DNA of 64,000 nucleotides from Cavia porcellus (GCF_034190915.1 NW_026947489.1:55986001-56050000), one strand, 5' to 3'. Shown: positions 45,961 through 56,699, counted from the stretch's first letter. The notes: generated by a model from the letters alone, not told the origin. Made by a program: numbers and translations.

Positions 45961-46499
45961 ACCAACCTTACGGAGAGTGATAAAGGATATTCTAGAGAGA
46001 GATAAAGATGATCATGGTTCCAGGAACACCAGCAGAGGAGGACTGCCAAACAAGACATGAAGAGGAAAAGTGAAGGGCCCACAGCAGGAGGATAGCAGGG
46101 CAGAGACAAACCAATCAATGTATGCTGGTTGTAACCATTTATGTAGATGGCCTCAGGTCAGCAATAAAAAGAAACAGGGAGAGTGGATCAAAAAACAAGA
46201 TCCATCAATATACTGTATACAACAAACACATTTAACTGGAAAGGAAATTCATAGAATCAAAGGAGAAAAAACCATTGTTCCATGTGACAAGAGACAAACC
46301 CTCCCTCACAAAAAAAGCAAAAGTAACTTGCCCATCCACTGCAGAATGGATAAGAAAGATAAGGTATTTTCACGAAGTGAAGAGTTACCCAACTACAAAG
46401 TAGAATAATCTCAAGGCTCCTGTAGGTAAATGGACGCAACTGGAGATCATGTTCATGGGCAAAACAGTTCAAACTCATATGCATGAATCCTATATAATG

Positions 46500-47010
46500 G
46501 GATATATTATGGTAATCATGGTTTCCTATTATATTGCTTTGAAGTCTTATAATGCTTTCATTCATTTGATTGATTTTATTCTGTTTTATTTGATTTTATT
46601 ATGTGTGATGATATGAATAGCTATTTTGAAGAAAATGAGACATTATGGTAGCCATTGCTGATTTACTATCATCTTGTTTTGAAGTCCTACTGTGATTTTG
46701 TTTTTATTGCTTCTATCTTGTTGTGTTTTAATTGGTTTTATTATGTGTGATGGATAGACAAATTTTTTGAGGAAAATGAGATATTATAGTAGCCAGTATT
46801 CATTTCCTATTACTTCGTTTTGAAGTCCTGTAATTTTTTCATTCTTTTGAATGGTTTTATACTACATTGGTATGTTTGATATTATTGTGTGAGAAGGTAC
46901 ACTCAAACTACTTTGAAGAAAAGAGACTACTGTTCATGTCTGGTTGTCTGGTTGTGAAGTGCTGTGTTGCTTGCATTGTTCTGTTCTGAACTGCTTTGTT
47001 CTGTTCTCTT
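46500..47010 (+). repeat. About 140-bp tandem repeats in the LINE 3' region
   Basis: Units start at about 46500, 46632, 46773 and 46919 (last one partial). Each has gaaaatgagaNattat, tattatnttgnttttgaagtc and ttttattatgtgtgatg-type blocks. Unit lengths are about 141 and 146 bp. Confidence 0.75.
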
Positions 47011-47345
47011 TTGTTTTATTCTCTTTAAAATAAAAAATTAAAAAAATAAATGTATAGGTTTGATTTACAAAGTCCAAATGAAATTGATATCTCAGTCCTC
47101 TCCTTGAAATCACAAGGAGCACAGAATTCTATTTAAAACATACTCCACCCTTCTTACATGTTATTGTCTAGTATTTTAGTTTAGTTACCCTCACATTTGT
47201 CTTTATTATTGTTTTATAAAATCAGTACATGTTAAGATTTACCTGCTTACTAATTTATTTTTTTCATGATCATCTCTTGTTATATCATCATGATCATTTC
47301 TTGTTGTATGTTCAATTTTCTTCTTTCCAAAAGACAATCCTCAGG

Positions 47346-47422
47346 GGCTGGGGATTTAGCTCTTAACAGGCACTTGCCTGGTAAGTGTGAGGTCATGAGT
47401 TTGATCCCCGGTACCAAAAAAA
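47346..47422 (+). mobile_element. ID SINE
   Basis: gggctggggatttagctctt … gcctggtaagtgtgaggtc … ttgatccccggtacc and an A-tail. Confidence 0.88.
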
Positions 47423-48136
47423 ATAATCCTCAGTAGTTTTTTTCATTGAGTGTCTATGAATGATGTGTTCTGTTTACATTTTCTGAAAATGTGTCTGATT
47501 TTGCTTGTTGTGTGATAGTTGATCAGGGTATAAAATCCAACATGAGTGTCATTTCCCTTACCATTTTGTAGGTACTAGTTCATTGTCATCTGTTTTCATC
47601 ATAACAGAGTCTGCTGTCAACCTAATAGTTTTTCTGTTATGGACATTTGTCTTTTCCTCTAGCTGCTTTTAGGATTACCTCTTTGTTTGGTAGTCTATTT
47701 TCTTTACTCAAGAATTGTGCCTCTTGAATTTGAGGATTTATGTCTTTCATTGATTCTTAAAAAACTATTAGTCATTTTCTTTTTAAAAAAATATGTGATA
47801 CCTTGGTTCACCAACTTCATTTGTCTCATGATTCTGGGGAAGATAGCCACAGTCATATTTGTTACCAGATGTGGAGTTCACAAACAGAAGCAAAATGTTG
47901 TTACATGCTTCTGTCTGGGAACTAATTTGTTCCTGAACAGAAAGAAGTGTTTATGAATTCAGATATTACTACATTTCATTTTTCCTAATTACCTCATCAC
48001 TTTCTAGAGAGAACATCTGATTAGATAGGTATATGCAAGTGTTCTTAGTCTGTGTTCTCAGCATATCATGTTTCCATCTGTTATGTTCTTCCTGTGCCCT
48101 TCATTTTGAGTTCTTTCCTGGTGTAGCTTTGGTTTA

Positions 48137-48437
48137 ACTATGGCTGACCCTCCATATCAGTGGGTTTGGATTTAAAAAATGGCATCTGTATTGAACATGT
48201 GAGGACTTCTTTCTTGTCATTATTCCTTAAATAATACTGTGTAAAAACTATTTCTGTAGCATTTGCATTGCATTGGATAAGTAATTTAGAGATGATAAAA
48301 TACACAGGAAGATGTACATGAATTTTGTACAGTATTATACCATTTAATATAAGCGAATTGAACATCTGAGGATCTTGGTGCTTGCATGAGAGCTGGGCTG
48401 GGAACAAACCCTCTGCGGATACTAACAGACAACTCTA
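48137..48437. mobile_element. Tigger/MER2-like DNA transposon
   Basis: tggctgaccctccatatcag at one end and ggatactaacagacaactct at the other, with tattgaacatgtgaggactt, cattattccttaaataatac and agcatttgcattgcattgg in MER2 order. About 300 bp, nearly full length. Confidence 0.68.
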
Positions 48438-48516
48438 ATAGTTGCTGGCTGCATCTGGTTCTATTGTTCAGCCATTCCATTAATTGATTAGAACATTTAG
48501 GTTTAAAACTTTTTTC

Positions 48517-48542
48517 AGGGGGCTGGGGATTTAGCTCTTTTA
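48517..48542 (+). mobile_element. ID SINE, only the 5' end
   Basis: ggggctggggatttagctctt and then host sequence; about 25 bp of the ID head. Confidence 0.55.
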
Positions 48543-48800
48543 TTTTAGAAATTCTGTTGGAAATGTTATTTTGATTTTTTTTCTACTTCTTTGAAAATGA
48601 ATTTTTTTCTTTGGTATTTTGATTTTTTTAATAGTATCTTAATCTCCTGGATTTCTATTGACTCTGCTTTTTATATTCTCTTTGGGAATATCTTTACATG
48701 AGTTTAAGTTCTTGTATTCTTATCCCTCTGTTGTGTCCTCATTAACAGTTGATTGTTTCTTTGTGGTTTTACTATGTGTAACTGGCAAACTGTATGTTGA

Positions 48801-49264
48801 GCAGGGGTTGGGGTTTGCATTGTGGGATGGTTCCTCCTGCTTTTAAGTTTGCTTCAGCCTAAAACCTCAGGTGCTATCATTGGTCTTGGTCAAATTTTTA
48901 TGTCAATTTATCAACTCTGTGGATAATGTAAACTTGAATGCCAAACCTGCATGAGTAGGAGCTGCAATTTTGAATTCTCGGGGAATTGTCACCTTTCCAT
49001 AGCTATCACCCAGTGCCCAGCCTGAGATGGACAAGGTTTTGTCATTTGGTGGCATTGTAATAAGGTCACTAGATCTCAGTTCAGATCATGCCATTGGGCT
49101 GCAGGAGTACAGGTGACCCCGCTCTGGCTGTGAACCCCTTTAGGAAATACCTCATTTTTTTCATGTTCTTCTTGGGTAGTGCCAAGGACTAAGAAGTGGG
49201 GCCCAGCACCCAAATCATTTTAGAGCTATAGAGGAATAAAGTCTCTTTATGATTTGTAGGTATA
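48801..49264. other. Intergenic, nothing recognised
   Basis: No gene or clear repeat seen. Confidence 0.35.
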
Positions 49265-49420
49265 TTACCTATTTTTTATTTTTTTGAGACAGGGTCTTAC
49301 TATGTAGATTAGGCTGACCTTGAAATCACTAGTCCAGGCTGGCTTCAAACTCAGTGATCCTCCTGTCCCAGCCTACCAAATGCTGGTATTACAGTCATGT
49401 ACCACTGCGCCTGTCTATTG
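49265..49420 (-). mobile_element. B1 SINE with duplicated unit
   Basis: ttttttgagacagggtcttac … aggctggcttcaaactcag … attacagtcatgtaccac. Confidence 0.82.
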
Positions 49421-49437
49421 CCAAATTTTCTTTCTTT

Positions 49438-49778
49438 TGGTTTTTTGAGGCAGGGTCTTCTTTGTAGCCCAGGCTGGCCTTGAACTCTCAGCACTCTTCA
49501 TGCAACACTTTCTCAAGTTCTAGGATTGTAAGCATGTGGTGGACACCTGGCAGGCCTCCTTCCTTTTTCTTTCTCTTTCTTTCTCTTTCTTCCTTCCTTT
49601 CTTCCTTTCCTTCCTTCCTTCCTTCCTTCCTTCCTTCCTTCCTTCCTTCCTTCCTTCCTTTGTTTTTCTTTCTTCTTTTGTTTGCTTTTGACTGAATCTC
49701 ACTTGAACTCTCAATGATCCTCCTGCCTCATCCTCCTGAGTGCTAGGACTACAAGTATGTGCCACCATGTCTGGCAAG
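49438..49778 (-). mobile_element. Two adjacent B1 SINEs around a microsatellite
   Basis: Reverse B1 at 49440-49560 (gaggcagggtcttctttgtag) and reverse B1 at 49690-49778 (gatcctcctgcctcatcctc … ccaccatgtctggc), separated by a pyrimidine repeat. Confidence 0.7.
49558..49662. repeat. (CTTT/CCTT)n microsatellite
   Basis: ctttctctttcttcc grading into an uninterrupted ccttn block; a strand-asymmetric pyrimidine tract able to form triplex DNA. Confidence 0.95.
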
Positions 49779-49801
49779 CCTCACCTTTAAACAGACAGCT
49801 G

Positions 49802-49805
<4 letters not shown>

Positions 49806-49850
<45 letters not shown>
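49806..49850. repeat. (CA)n microsatellite
   Basis: CA repeat of about 22 units, the longest dinucleotide repeat in the window. Confidence 0.97.
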
Positions 49851-49853
<3 letters not shown>

Positions 49854-50734
49854 TAAGGGAGGGTCTAAGAAAATGGCAGAATCTGAGCAGGGGTCTGTGG
49901 GAAAAGCAGGGAGTGGGGTGATACTTCGAGTCAAGAAATAGTTGCCAGATGGGGTCCACTGTCTGCAGAGGGAATAGCACATGTAAGTACAGGAAACAGC
50001 ATGGTGCTCAGGGAAGGGAAGTGAGAATGGAAAACAACAGCAGCCTGAGTGAGGAGTTGATTGTGCTGTGCTGAAGTTTGGGGTTTAACCCGTGGACATG
50101 AGAGTCCTTGGGAGGAGCAGGAGGGAGCAGATTCTGAGTCAGCAATGCCACGGTGAGGCCCACAGGTCTCCGCAAACCTCCTGGGATGTGGAAGGATAAC
50201 AGCTGAAGGACACAGAAAAGGAATCAATTACAAGTGGCCAGGACATTTTTCCAAGCCCTGGAGCTGCTGAAATGACTGGAGCAGAGCCTGACCTACCTTG
50301 TCTCCGAACTGTGTGTGAATGTGAACTCCGTGGTGCTGCCACCTGACCACAGGAAGAGGGACAAAGGACAGGGCCATCTTCAGGGGCGTCAGGAACAAGA
50401 GGACAACACTGAAAGGATGATGGTGGAGAGAGAGGTGACAGGAGGTGGGCAGTGGTGAGCAGCTTTTGATGGGGGACAGAGGGTGGCTGAGATGAAGGCG
50501 TGGCCAGGAGGGATTAGCCTCAAATATCCGCATTTTGGCATCAGTTACTTTGGTGTCACAGTGTATATCCATGTTCCAGGGAGTATTTGGCCTGGCATTA
50601 GGGCAGTGACAGAAGTGCCCTGAGATTTGGGTAATGTAGTAAGCTGGAAATAGTTCCAACATCAAATCCTAGAACCTGTGAATCTGCCGCTTGCATAGCA
50701 GAAGGGACTCTACAGATGGGCCTATGTTAGACCT

Positions 50735-50810
50735 TGAAGGGCTGGGAATGGACTTAGCATAGGGTTTGCTTGGTATGCACAAGGCCCTGTTTGACCCAGC
50801 ACTATAAGGA
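50735..50810 (+). mobile_element. ID SINE (classic type)
   Basis: gggctgggaatggacttagc atagggtttgcttgg … tttgacccagcac. Confidence 0.65.
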
Positions 50811-51692
50811 AGGAAAAAGGAAAATTAGATCTTAAGAGATTATTCTGGCAGGAGCAATGTAATTGAAAGGCTTTTGATGAGAGGGAGCCAAGAAAGTCAA
50901 AGTCAGAAAAAGATGTTCCGATGACAGAACCCAAGTTTGGAGCACTTTCCTTTGGAGGAAGTGGCTATCAGCCAAGGGCTGCAAGCAGCTTCTAGAAGTT
51001 AGAAAAGGCAAGTAGACCAATTCTCCCTGTGCCCAGGAGTGCCTCACCCACTCCATGAAGACTCTCTAGACTATTGGCCTCCAGGACTATAGGACCATTT
51101 TGCATCAGTTAAGCCACCACACATACAGCAATTTGTTAATGGCAGCAGCAGACGAAACTAGAGGAACAAGTTTACTAGGCCCTTGTGATAGAGCAAGAGT
51201 CCCTGAAAGTTGGTGGGCCAGTGGTGACCCCTCCAGTTCCATGGCTGGGTTTGGTCTCTCTGGTGTCCCACCTTCTTCTGGGTGTCCCAAGATGACCTCA
51301 ATACCTCTGGCCCAATGCTGCTTCTCCCACATTCTCTTGTCACTGGATCTCAAGGCTGAGGAGTCCTTCACGTAGTAAACCATGGTCAGGGCATCTGGCC
51401 CTGAACTTCTGATCCCTGCATGTGAGAATGTGGGTGTGAGGCACAGTGGGGTTCATATGGGGTTGAAGAATAACTGTGGGTGTGAAGTCCCAGAGGTGGC
51501 CCCCTGGATTTCAAATCCTAGAAATGTCGTTTGGGAGAAGGACCAGAATGCAGGAGAGGGGTGCAACTCTGTCCCCCTCCCTGCGGTGGGCCTGGAGGAG
51601 CTGCCACCACCCCTTTTCTATGTCCTGCTCATATGCTCTCTATGGTGATAATTAAGGCAGATTTTATTATTCCCTTAAAAAGACTATGAGCA

Positions 51693-51855
51693 GACCAGGC
51701 ATGGTGGTACACGCTTGTAATTTCAGTACTCTTGAGAGGCTGCAAGATTGCAAGTTGGAGCACAGCCTGGGCAACACAGGACATAGTGAGAATCAAAAAG
51801 GACTGGGAATGTAACTCAGTGCAAAGGCCCTAGGCTTAATCTTATGTATCACAAA
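51693..51855 (+). mobile_element. B1-dID dimeric SINE
   Basis: gaccaggcatggtggtacacgc … agcctgggcaacacagg … then ggactgggaatgtaactcag tgcaaaggcc. Confidence 0.85.
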
Positions 51856-52339
51856 TATAGATAAAAACAAAAAAGACCCAAACAGGGAGACAACGTATTA
51901 ATAATTATCAACCCCAGTTGCTGGGTGTTAGTCTGCCAGACACACTGGGCTCCAAGATGAGGATTACAGCTGTGGGCATCACCTGATTCCACCTGCCCAG
52001 CCAAGAAAAGGATGTGAGGACAATATGCAACACCCATGCTTCAACGTGCTGCAATGTTTCTTCCGGAGCTTCCCTTTTTCACACATAGCAAATGCAAACA
52101 CCACCTGTACAGTGTGCATTCTCATGCAGACTTATCTGATGTGCTTTGATTCTTCTTGCTGATGTCAATCTATCTCCAAGGAACCTTCCATTCCCTGTTC
52201 TCCAGGACAGTCATCCCTCCGGGTCTATGGTGACCAAGCACAGGAAGGCACTTGGGAAGGGACCAGAGGGCCCATGGAGGGTGTGTTAGAAGCATCAGTG
52301 ATGGAGACACAGGTCTAAGAACGGAACCCACCAAACTGC

Positions 52340-53843
52340 CTTGGGTGCTGGTTAGGTTTTATTTTAACAGGATGTTTTCTGTTCATTTGTTTTCAAAATA
52401 TCAATTATATCAATATTAGAAGTGTAAACAGGTACAAAATATACAGTACATAGAAACAGTTTTCTTAACTAGTCTATTCCTAATAAAAGCACGCAGGAGG
52501 GAGCTGGATGAATGGGCACAAGGATCTCTCTCTGGAGGGGACAGGAGGACCGGTGGCTACTTCAACAAAATTGGAATGGATGTGTGTGTAGTGAGGACAG
52601 CACTGGGGTGGACAACAAACCTGGGCCCCTTTCTGATCCCACCTTGCAGAGATACTTGGTGCAGGTCCAAGCGAGCTACTTACCTATCGCCAGCCTCCAG
52701 ACAGCACACACACCAGGAGGCTGTCCTTAGCCCTTGGGCTGTGCACCTGCAAGTTCCTCTGGGGCCTATCACTCAGTGCATGCAGGATAAATGCTTTCAG
52801 AAGGCAAAACCTGAAAGCTTTTCTTCCCTAAGCTGATGTTACAGGAGAAGCCCAGTTCCTAAGCGGCTCGCCCGGCTCCAGGCACACACTGTGCACTGGT
52901 GGCGAGGGGCTGTGTCCACTTGGAGCCCTTACTTCTCTGTCGCTGAGGAGAGACTGACCTATCCTGCTGCTGTTCCCGGCACAGTACTGGTGAAATGAGA
53001 CTTGACGCGGACAGGACACATTGCAAGTATGAGAACATGACATACAGGGCAGCACACAGAGGCACTGGGGCATGGGCCGGTGGACGCTGTCCCGCTCTGT
53101 GGAACCTGGACAGTCTTAGCTTCTTTACCTCCCAGACCTAATGCTATAATGCCACAGGACTCCAGGAGATGAGGCCAGAAGTCTATGACAGAGACACCCA
53201 CAGGTCCCTCCATCTGCACAGGTGCTGCACATGGCCCCACATAGGGAACAGTCAGGCCAGAGCTCTGGGGGATGCCAGCTGACCCTTCAGTGGCTGCTCC
53301 TAGTGGGTCTTACAGAGGGAAAGTGGGGGTTTTGGGACCTGTTGCCCCAGGACTGGACAGCGGGGGAACAAGGTGATGGCTCAGCTCTCATGGGGCTGTG
53401 TTCCAGGCAGCGTCTTCTGGAGTTAGTGCCACAGGGGTGGGCAGGGCCCTTCTTACCTTCTGTCCCCTGTTAGCCAACCTTCCCACACTTACCACAGGAC
53501 TCCAACACAGGGAGAACATACCCCAGAAAACCAAAAGCGCACTACAGAATTTCAACTGCTGCTGCTACTCTTTTCTAGCCTTTTCCTCAAGGATTAAAAG
53601 AAAAAAAAAAAAAAAAAAAAACCCAAGTATACAATTAAATTACTTAACATTCCACCATAGTGTTCAGTTTACAGAGAATCCTCCTTTGGAGATGGAAGGT
53701 ACTGTCTGAGTTCTCTTTTTCCAGTGATCAGTTCAGTGACATGGAAATTTGGTTCTCTCCCTTTTTGTCTCTACACCTTGGAAGCCACCGGGCTGTCTGT
53801 GTGGGGCTCTGTACATGGCAGCCAGCGGGGGCCTGGGGTGGGA
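52340..53843 (-). other. ZNF746: ZNF746 3' UTR
   Basis: About 1.5 kb of mostly non-repetitive sequence between the ZNF746 stop and a canonical poly(A) signal. It holds a poly-T tract in gene sense (plus-strand A-run at 53600-53621) and no long reading frame on the gene strand. The length fits the long 3' UTR expected for this gene. The end is set only by the poly(A) hexamer. Confidence 0.65.
52358..52363 (-). terminator. ZNF746: Likely ZNF746 poly(A) signal (AATAAA)
   Basis: AATAAA on the minus strand (plus strand ggttttattttaac), about 1.48 kb after the ZNF746 stop. It is the first canonical signal I see downstream of the stop codon. Confidence 0.6.
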
Positions 53844-53846
53844 TCA

Positions 53847-54988
53847 CAGGTCCCCCCCATCAGTGGGTCCCAGGACACTTAGGCTACAAGTCCAGTCGGT
53901 CACGAGGTCTGTGGGGGCCATGGGTCCCTTGGCGGCGGGACTCTTGAAGGGGTCAGGCGGTGCAGCAGGCACCGGTGGCAGTGGCTGCCCTCGGGCCGGC
54001 GTCTTGGCCCCTGCCGTGTGGTTGCGCTGGTGCTTGCGTAGGTGGTCCTTACGGATGAAGCTCTTGCCACACACAGTGCAGGTGAAGGGACGCACACCCG
54101 TGTGCGTGCGGTAGTGGTCGATGAGCTTGGAGCGCTCGGTGAAGCGCTTCTCACATTCCGTGCAGGGGAAGGGCCGCTCGCCCGTGTGGAGCATGCGGTG
54201 GCGGATGAGGTGCGCGGGCCTGGTGAAGCAGCGGCCGCACTCTCCACACCGCAGGGCGCTGCTGTCCCGTGCACTGCCGCTACCTCCACCTCCACCTCCA
54301 CCACCACTGCCACCACCACCACCACCGCCACCACCACCACCACCCGTGGCCGTGGCTATTGTGGGGGCCGCACTGGTGCCTGTGCTGTCGGTGGGTCCGC
54401 AGGTGCGCTGGTGAGCGCTCAGGCTCACCTGCAGTTGGAAGCTCTTCCCACACGTGGCGCAGGAGAAGGGTCGGCCCCCAGCGGGTGCCGCTGGATGCTT
54501 CTTCAGCCCTGGCTTGTGGGCAAAGCCTTTGGTCCGACCTGGGTATTTGCAGGGCTCAGGAAAGGGTCTTGGGGCCTGGCTGGGGTCCAGGATGCCCTCC
54601 CCACTGTCTGGTGAGGAGAAAGGCAGCCCCTCGGGTCCGGTCCTTGGGTTCAGACCCACTGGAGGCTTACAGCGGAAGTTCCAGCCCCACCGGACCCCAC
54701 TAAAGAGCCAGTCCCCAGCAGGGGGTGTCTCTTCCTGGGCCACAGCAGGGCTGAGGTCGCCCAGGTCCCTCTCTGGCCGGGCTGGCTCACGTAGCCCCAG
54801 CACGGAGTCCTGACTGGGGAAGGAGCTACCCTGGCTCTCCCAGGCCCCCTCCTGCACAGGGCTGGGGAAAAATCTTGCAGCCTGGCCTGGTGCAAAGAGG
54901 GTCCCATGAGCCTCCAGGTCTGTGGGATGCACTGGCGTGGCCACCACCTCCTCTTCTTGGACTTCTGTTTTGATCACGATTTTTACAT
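53847..54988 (-). CDS. ZNF746: ZNF746 (PARIS) terminal coding exon with four zinc fingers
   Basis: Last exon of PARIS, a KRAB zinc-finger repressor. It is known in human as a parkin substrate that represses PPARGC1A (PGC-1alpha) and thereby mitochondrial biogenesis. The acceptor (ctctcagcag) opens in phase 1 with [16 protein letters not shown], whose IKTE is a SUMO-type site reported as modified in human PARIS. A long Pro/Ser/Gly linker follows, then finger 1 ([16 protein letters not shown]…HQRTC, whose last ligand is Cys rather than His), a poly-Gly/Ser spacer of over 20 residues, and three standard C2H2 fingers separated by HTGxRP linkers. The C-terminus [20 protein letters not shown] matches human apart from small changes. 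The stop is at 53844-53846. Confidence 0.95.
54280..54345 (-). repeat. ZNF746: Coding GGN repeat (poly-Gly spacer of ZNF746)
   Basis: Plus-strand cca/acc triplets encode 12 Gly, a Ser, 8 Gly and GSGS-like residues between finger 1 and finger 2. Confidence 0.9.
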
Positions 54989-55961
54989 CTGCTGAGAGAT
55001 AAAGAGAGGCAGGTATCACTTCAGCTCTCCTCTCTGAAGGGACTAAAATCCACAGCAGCTGCTCAACCCCTCAGGTACCAGGCAGGGCCCTGATGGCCAA
55101 GCCTCAGTATCACAGTTCCTAGGAGTCACCCCTGGGCCCTGAGAGGTTGCATCAAACCCCAAGGATACCCATGTCAGGATGTCACCATAGGAAAAGGAAC
55201 ACTCAGACGTGCCCCTGACCCAGCTCTCACTTTGGCTGTGGAGGCCAATCATGGGTTCAACCTGGTTAAGACTCTGGCCAGTGGTGGCCAGGTGCCCAGA
55301 GAACAAAAGCATAGCCTCAGGTTCAGAAGAATCTGAGACTGTGCCACAGCTCTGCTACAAATACGCTCCTAGCACAGGCACACTGCTTCTAGAGGCTCAT
55401 CTGCATATTGCTGTGTGAGGTTGCAGGAGGAGTCTCCAGCTAACATCTAGCGGCACTATCATGTGGTAGGCAGCGGGCACTCTCAACAGAGGCAGCCACC
55501 TCGCTGTATCTGAGTTCATGTAGATGTACTCTATTTCCCATCCAAGGTTTTACATCACAGTTCTTAGCTTTAAGCACATCTGGGGGTGTGGGTGCTAAAA
55601 TAAGAAATTATTACTTTAGCAGATAACAGGTCTCCAAAACCTAAAGAGAAAACTAATACACGAATTTAGTAGCTGTCTTTCAGACACTGTCTCAAATGCA
55701 CCAATGTTTAACAGGTAGCTGTGCCTTTGTTTCATTGTTGATCTGGGAGGAGGCCTCGCCTGCCAGTACCAGCTTATCAGTTGGAGACACGGATGTTCTC
55801 GAGAGAGGCAGCATAGGGCTGAGAATTTGGAAGAAGCCAGAATGTACACAGTCATGAGATCAACACCCAACCGGCTGTTGGCAGAAAGGTCAGGGTGGTC
55901 CCCAGCAAGAACAGGGCTCCTGGGCCGTGGCGTCCACCCTCCTTGCCTGCCACCTCGCTAC
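54989..55961 (-). other. ZNF746: ZNF746 last intron
   Basis: A 1.0 kb intron, phase 1, gtagcg donor and gcag acceptor. It is repeat-poor; nothing else recognised. Confidence 0.85.
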
Positions 55962-56087
55962 CTTCGGTGGAGGCTGCTGTGTTGAGCTTCAGTGTCCCGT
56001 CTGAGCACGCTGAGGACGGATGGTGGGGCGGAAGCTCTGCCTGCCAGGAAGTGGGTGGTATGGTGGTTGAAAAGTTGGAATGGACGC
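55962..56087 (-). CDS. ZNF746: ZNF746 internal exon (linker)
   Basis: A 126-nt phase 1-1 exon (42 codons). The acceptor is ctcattgcag and the donor ACCGAAG|gtagcg. It encodes [16 protein letters not shown], then a Pro/His/Ser-rich stretch and [13 protein letters not shown]. It matches the PARIS linker exon and joins the DVKIVIK exon in frame. No domain is visible; it is probably flexible. Confidence 0.92.
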
Positions 56088-56507
56088 CTGCAATGAGGAG
56101 AAACCAGTGTGTGGGTCAAGGAAAGGAGACAGGCAGAAGAAAACCACGAGAGGGGCTGGCAGTTAATCCCTAAAAGCCCCCAGGACCTTTCTAGGTAACC
56201 ATGACAACTTGGCATCTCCCCTAGGCTACTGTCTTTCAGGCCCTCTCTGAAGCACTAGAATACTCAAGTGTCACAGACTTATCCACATGGTCCTCCACCA
56301 ACAGAAGGTAGCTGGTGATGTCACAGCTCAAAGCTGGAGTAGGTGTGTGTTTGGGGAACAGCCCTTATTGGTTGGACCACAGGAACCCCCAGGAGCAGTG
56401 TTATTTGTCCCTTGGACATGTGAGGTGTTATCTGGTATAGTCTCTGCCCACAGCTCCTGGGAGCTTTCCTTTCCCTGCCCTCAGCCCCATACCTCGAAGC
56501 CACTCAC
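56088..56507 (-). other. ZNF746: ZNF746 penultimate intron
   Basis: A 420-bp phase-1 intron (gtgagt donor, attgcag acceptor), no repeats recognised. Confidence 0.85.
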
Positions 56508-56699
56508 CAGAGGTGGCATCTGTGGAGATGTCTCCTGCCCCTGAGTCCAGCTGGCTGAGGCCCCAGGGTTCCTCTCCCACGTCCGGTTGCCCAGCGGCCC
56601 AGGCCTCAACGCCCAATGCCTGCTGCTCCTGCAACTGCAGCTCACCCTCCTGCTTGATCTGCATCAGGAGGTCGGGGGCAGGAACTGTGGGCCCTGACC
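56508..56699 (-). CDS. ZNF746: ZNF746 internal exon with MQIKQE SUMO-type motif
   Basis: A 192-nt phase 1-1 exon (64 codons) between cccttcccag and CTCTG|gtgagtg. It encodes [20 protein letters not shown], then a Gln/Glu-rich segment, [20 protein letters not shown] and SG. IKQE fits the SUMO consensus and corresponds to a site described in human PARIS. It is the most upstream ZNF746 exon found in the window; earlier exons (KRAB, coiled coil, first exon) are outside it. Confidence 0.93.

Larger units (their letters stand above)
44455..47046 (+). mobile_element. HAL1-like, internally deleted L1 retrotransposon
   Basis: A 2.6 kb LINE flanked by an exact 15-bp target duplication (taaatgtataggttt at 44440-44454 and 47047-47061). 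The first junction (tttt|aaat) suits L1 endonuclease. Layout: a GC-rich 5' region (44455-45023), an ORF1-type gene from ATG 45024 with coiled-coil and RNA-binding parts (in-frame stops at 45405-45432 and a later frameshift near 45.83 kb), a remnant of the start of ORF2 (46.13-46.27 kb), a remnant of the very end of ORF2 (46.34-46.50 kb), a 3' region with about 140-bp tandem repeats, and an A-rich tail. Nearly all of the endonuclease and the whole reverse transcriptase are missing. Confidence 0.82.
44200..48800 (-). mobile_element. Old L1-type host sequence split by later insertions
   Basis: Flanks at 44.2-44.44, 47.06-48.13 and 48.49-48.80 kb look like one old L1 in reverse orientation (ctgctgtcaacctaatag, aattctgttggaaatg, tgggaatatctttacatgag). 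They are broken by the HAL1-like element, an ID and a MER2-like element listed separately. Confidence 0.4.
49851..52339. other. Intergenic between ZNF746 poly(A) site and repeats
   Basis: Mostly unique sequence apart from an ID (50735-50810) and a B1-dID (51693-51855). Several short frames (60-145 codons) show no recognisable domain or splice-linked partner. No gene called. Confidence 0.4.

Noticed and set aside
54042..54614. 190-codon plus-strand frame opposite ZNF746
   Set aside because: Antisense shadow of the finger and poly-Gly coding sequence.
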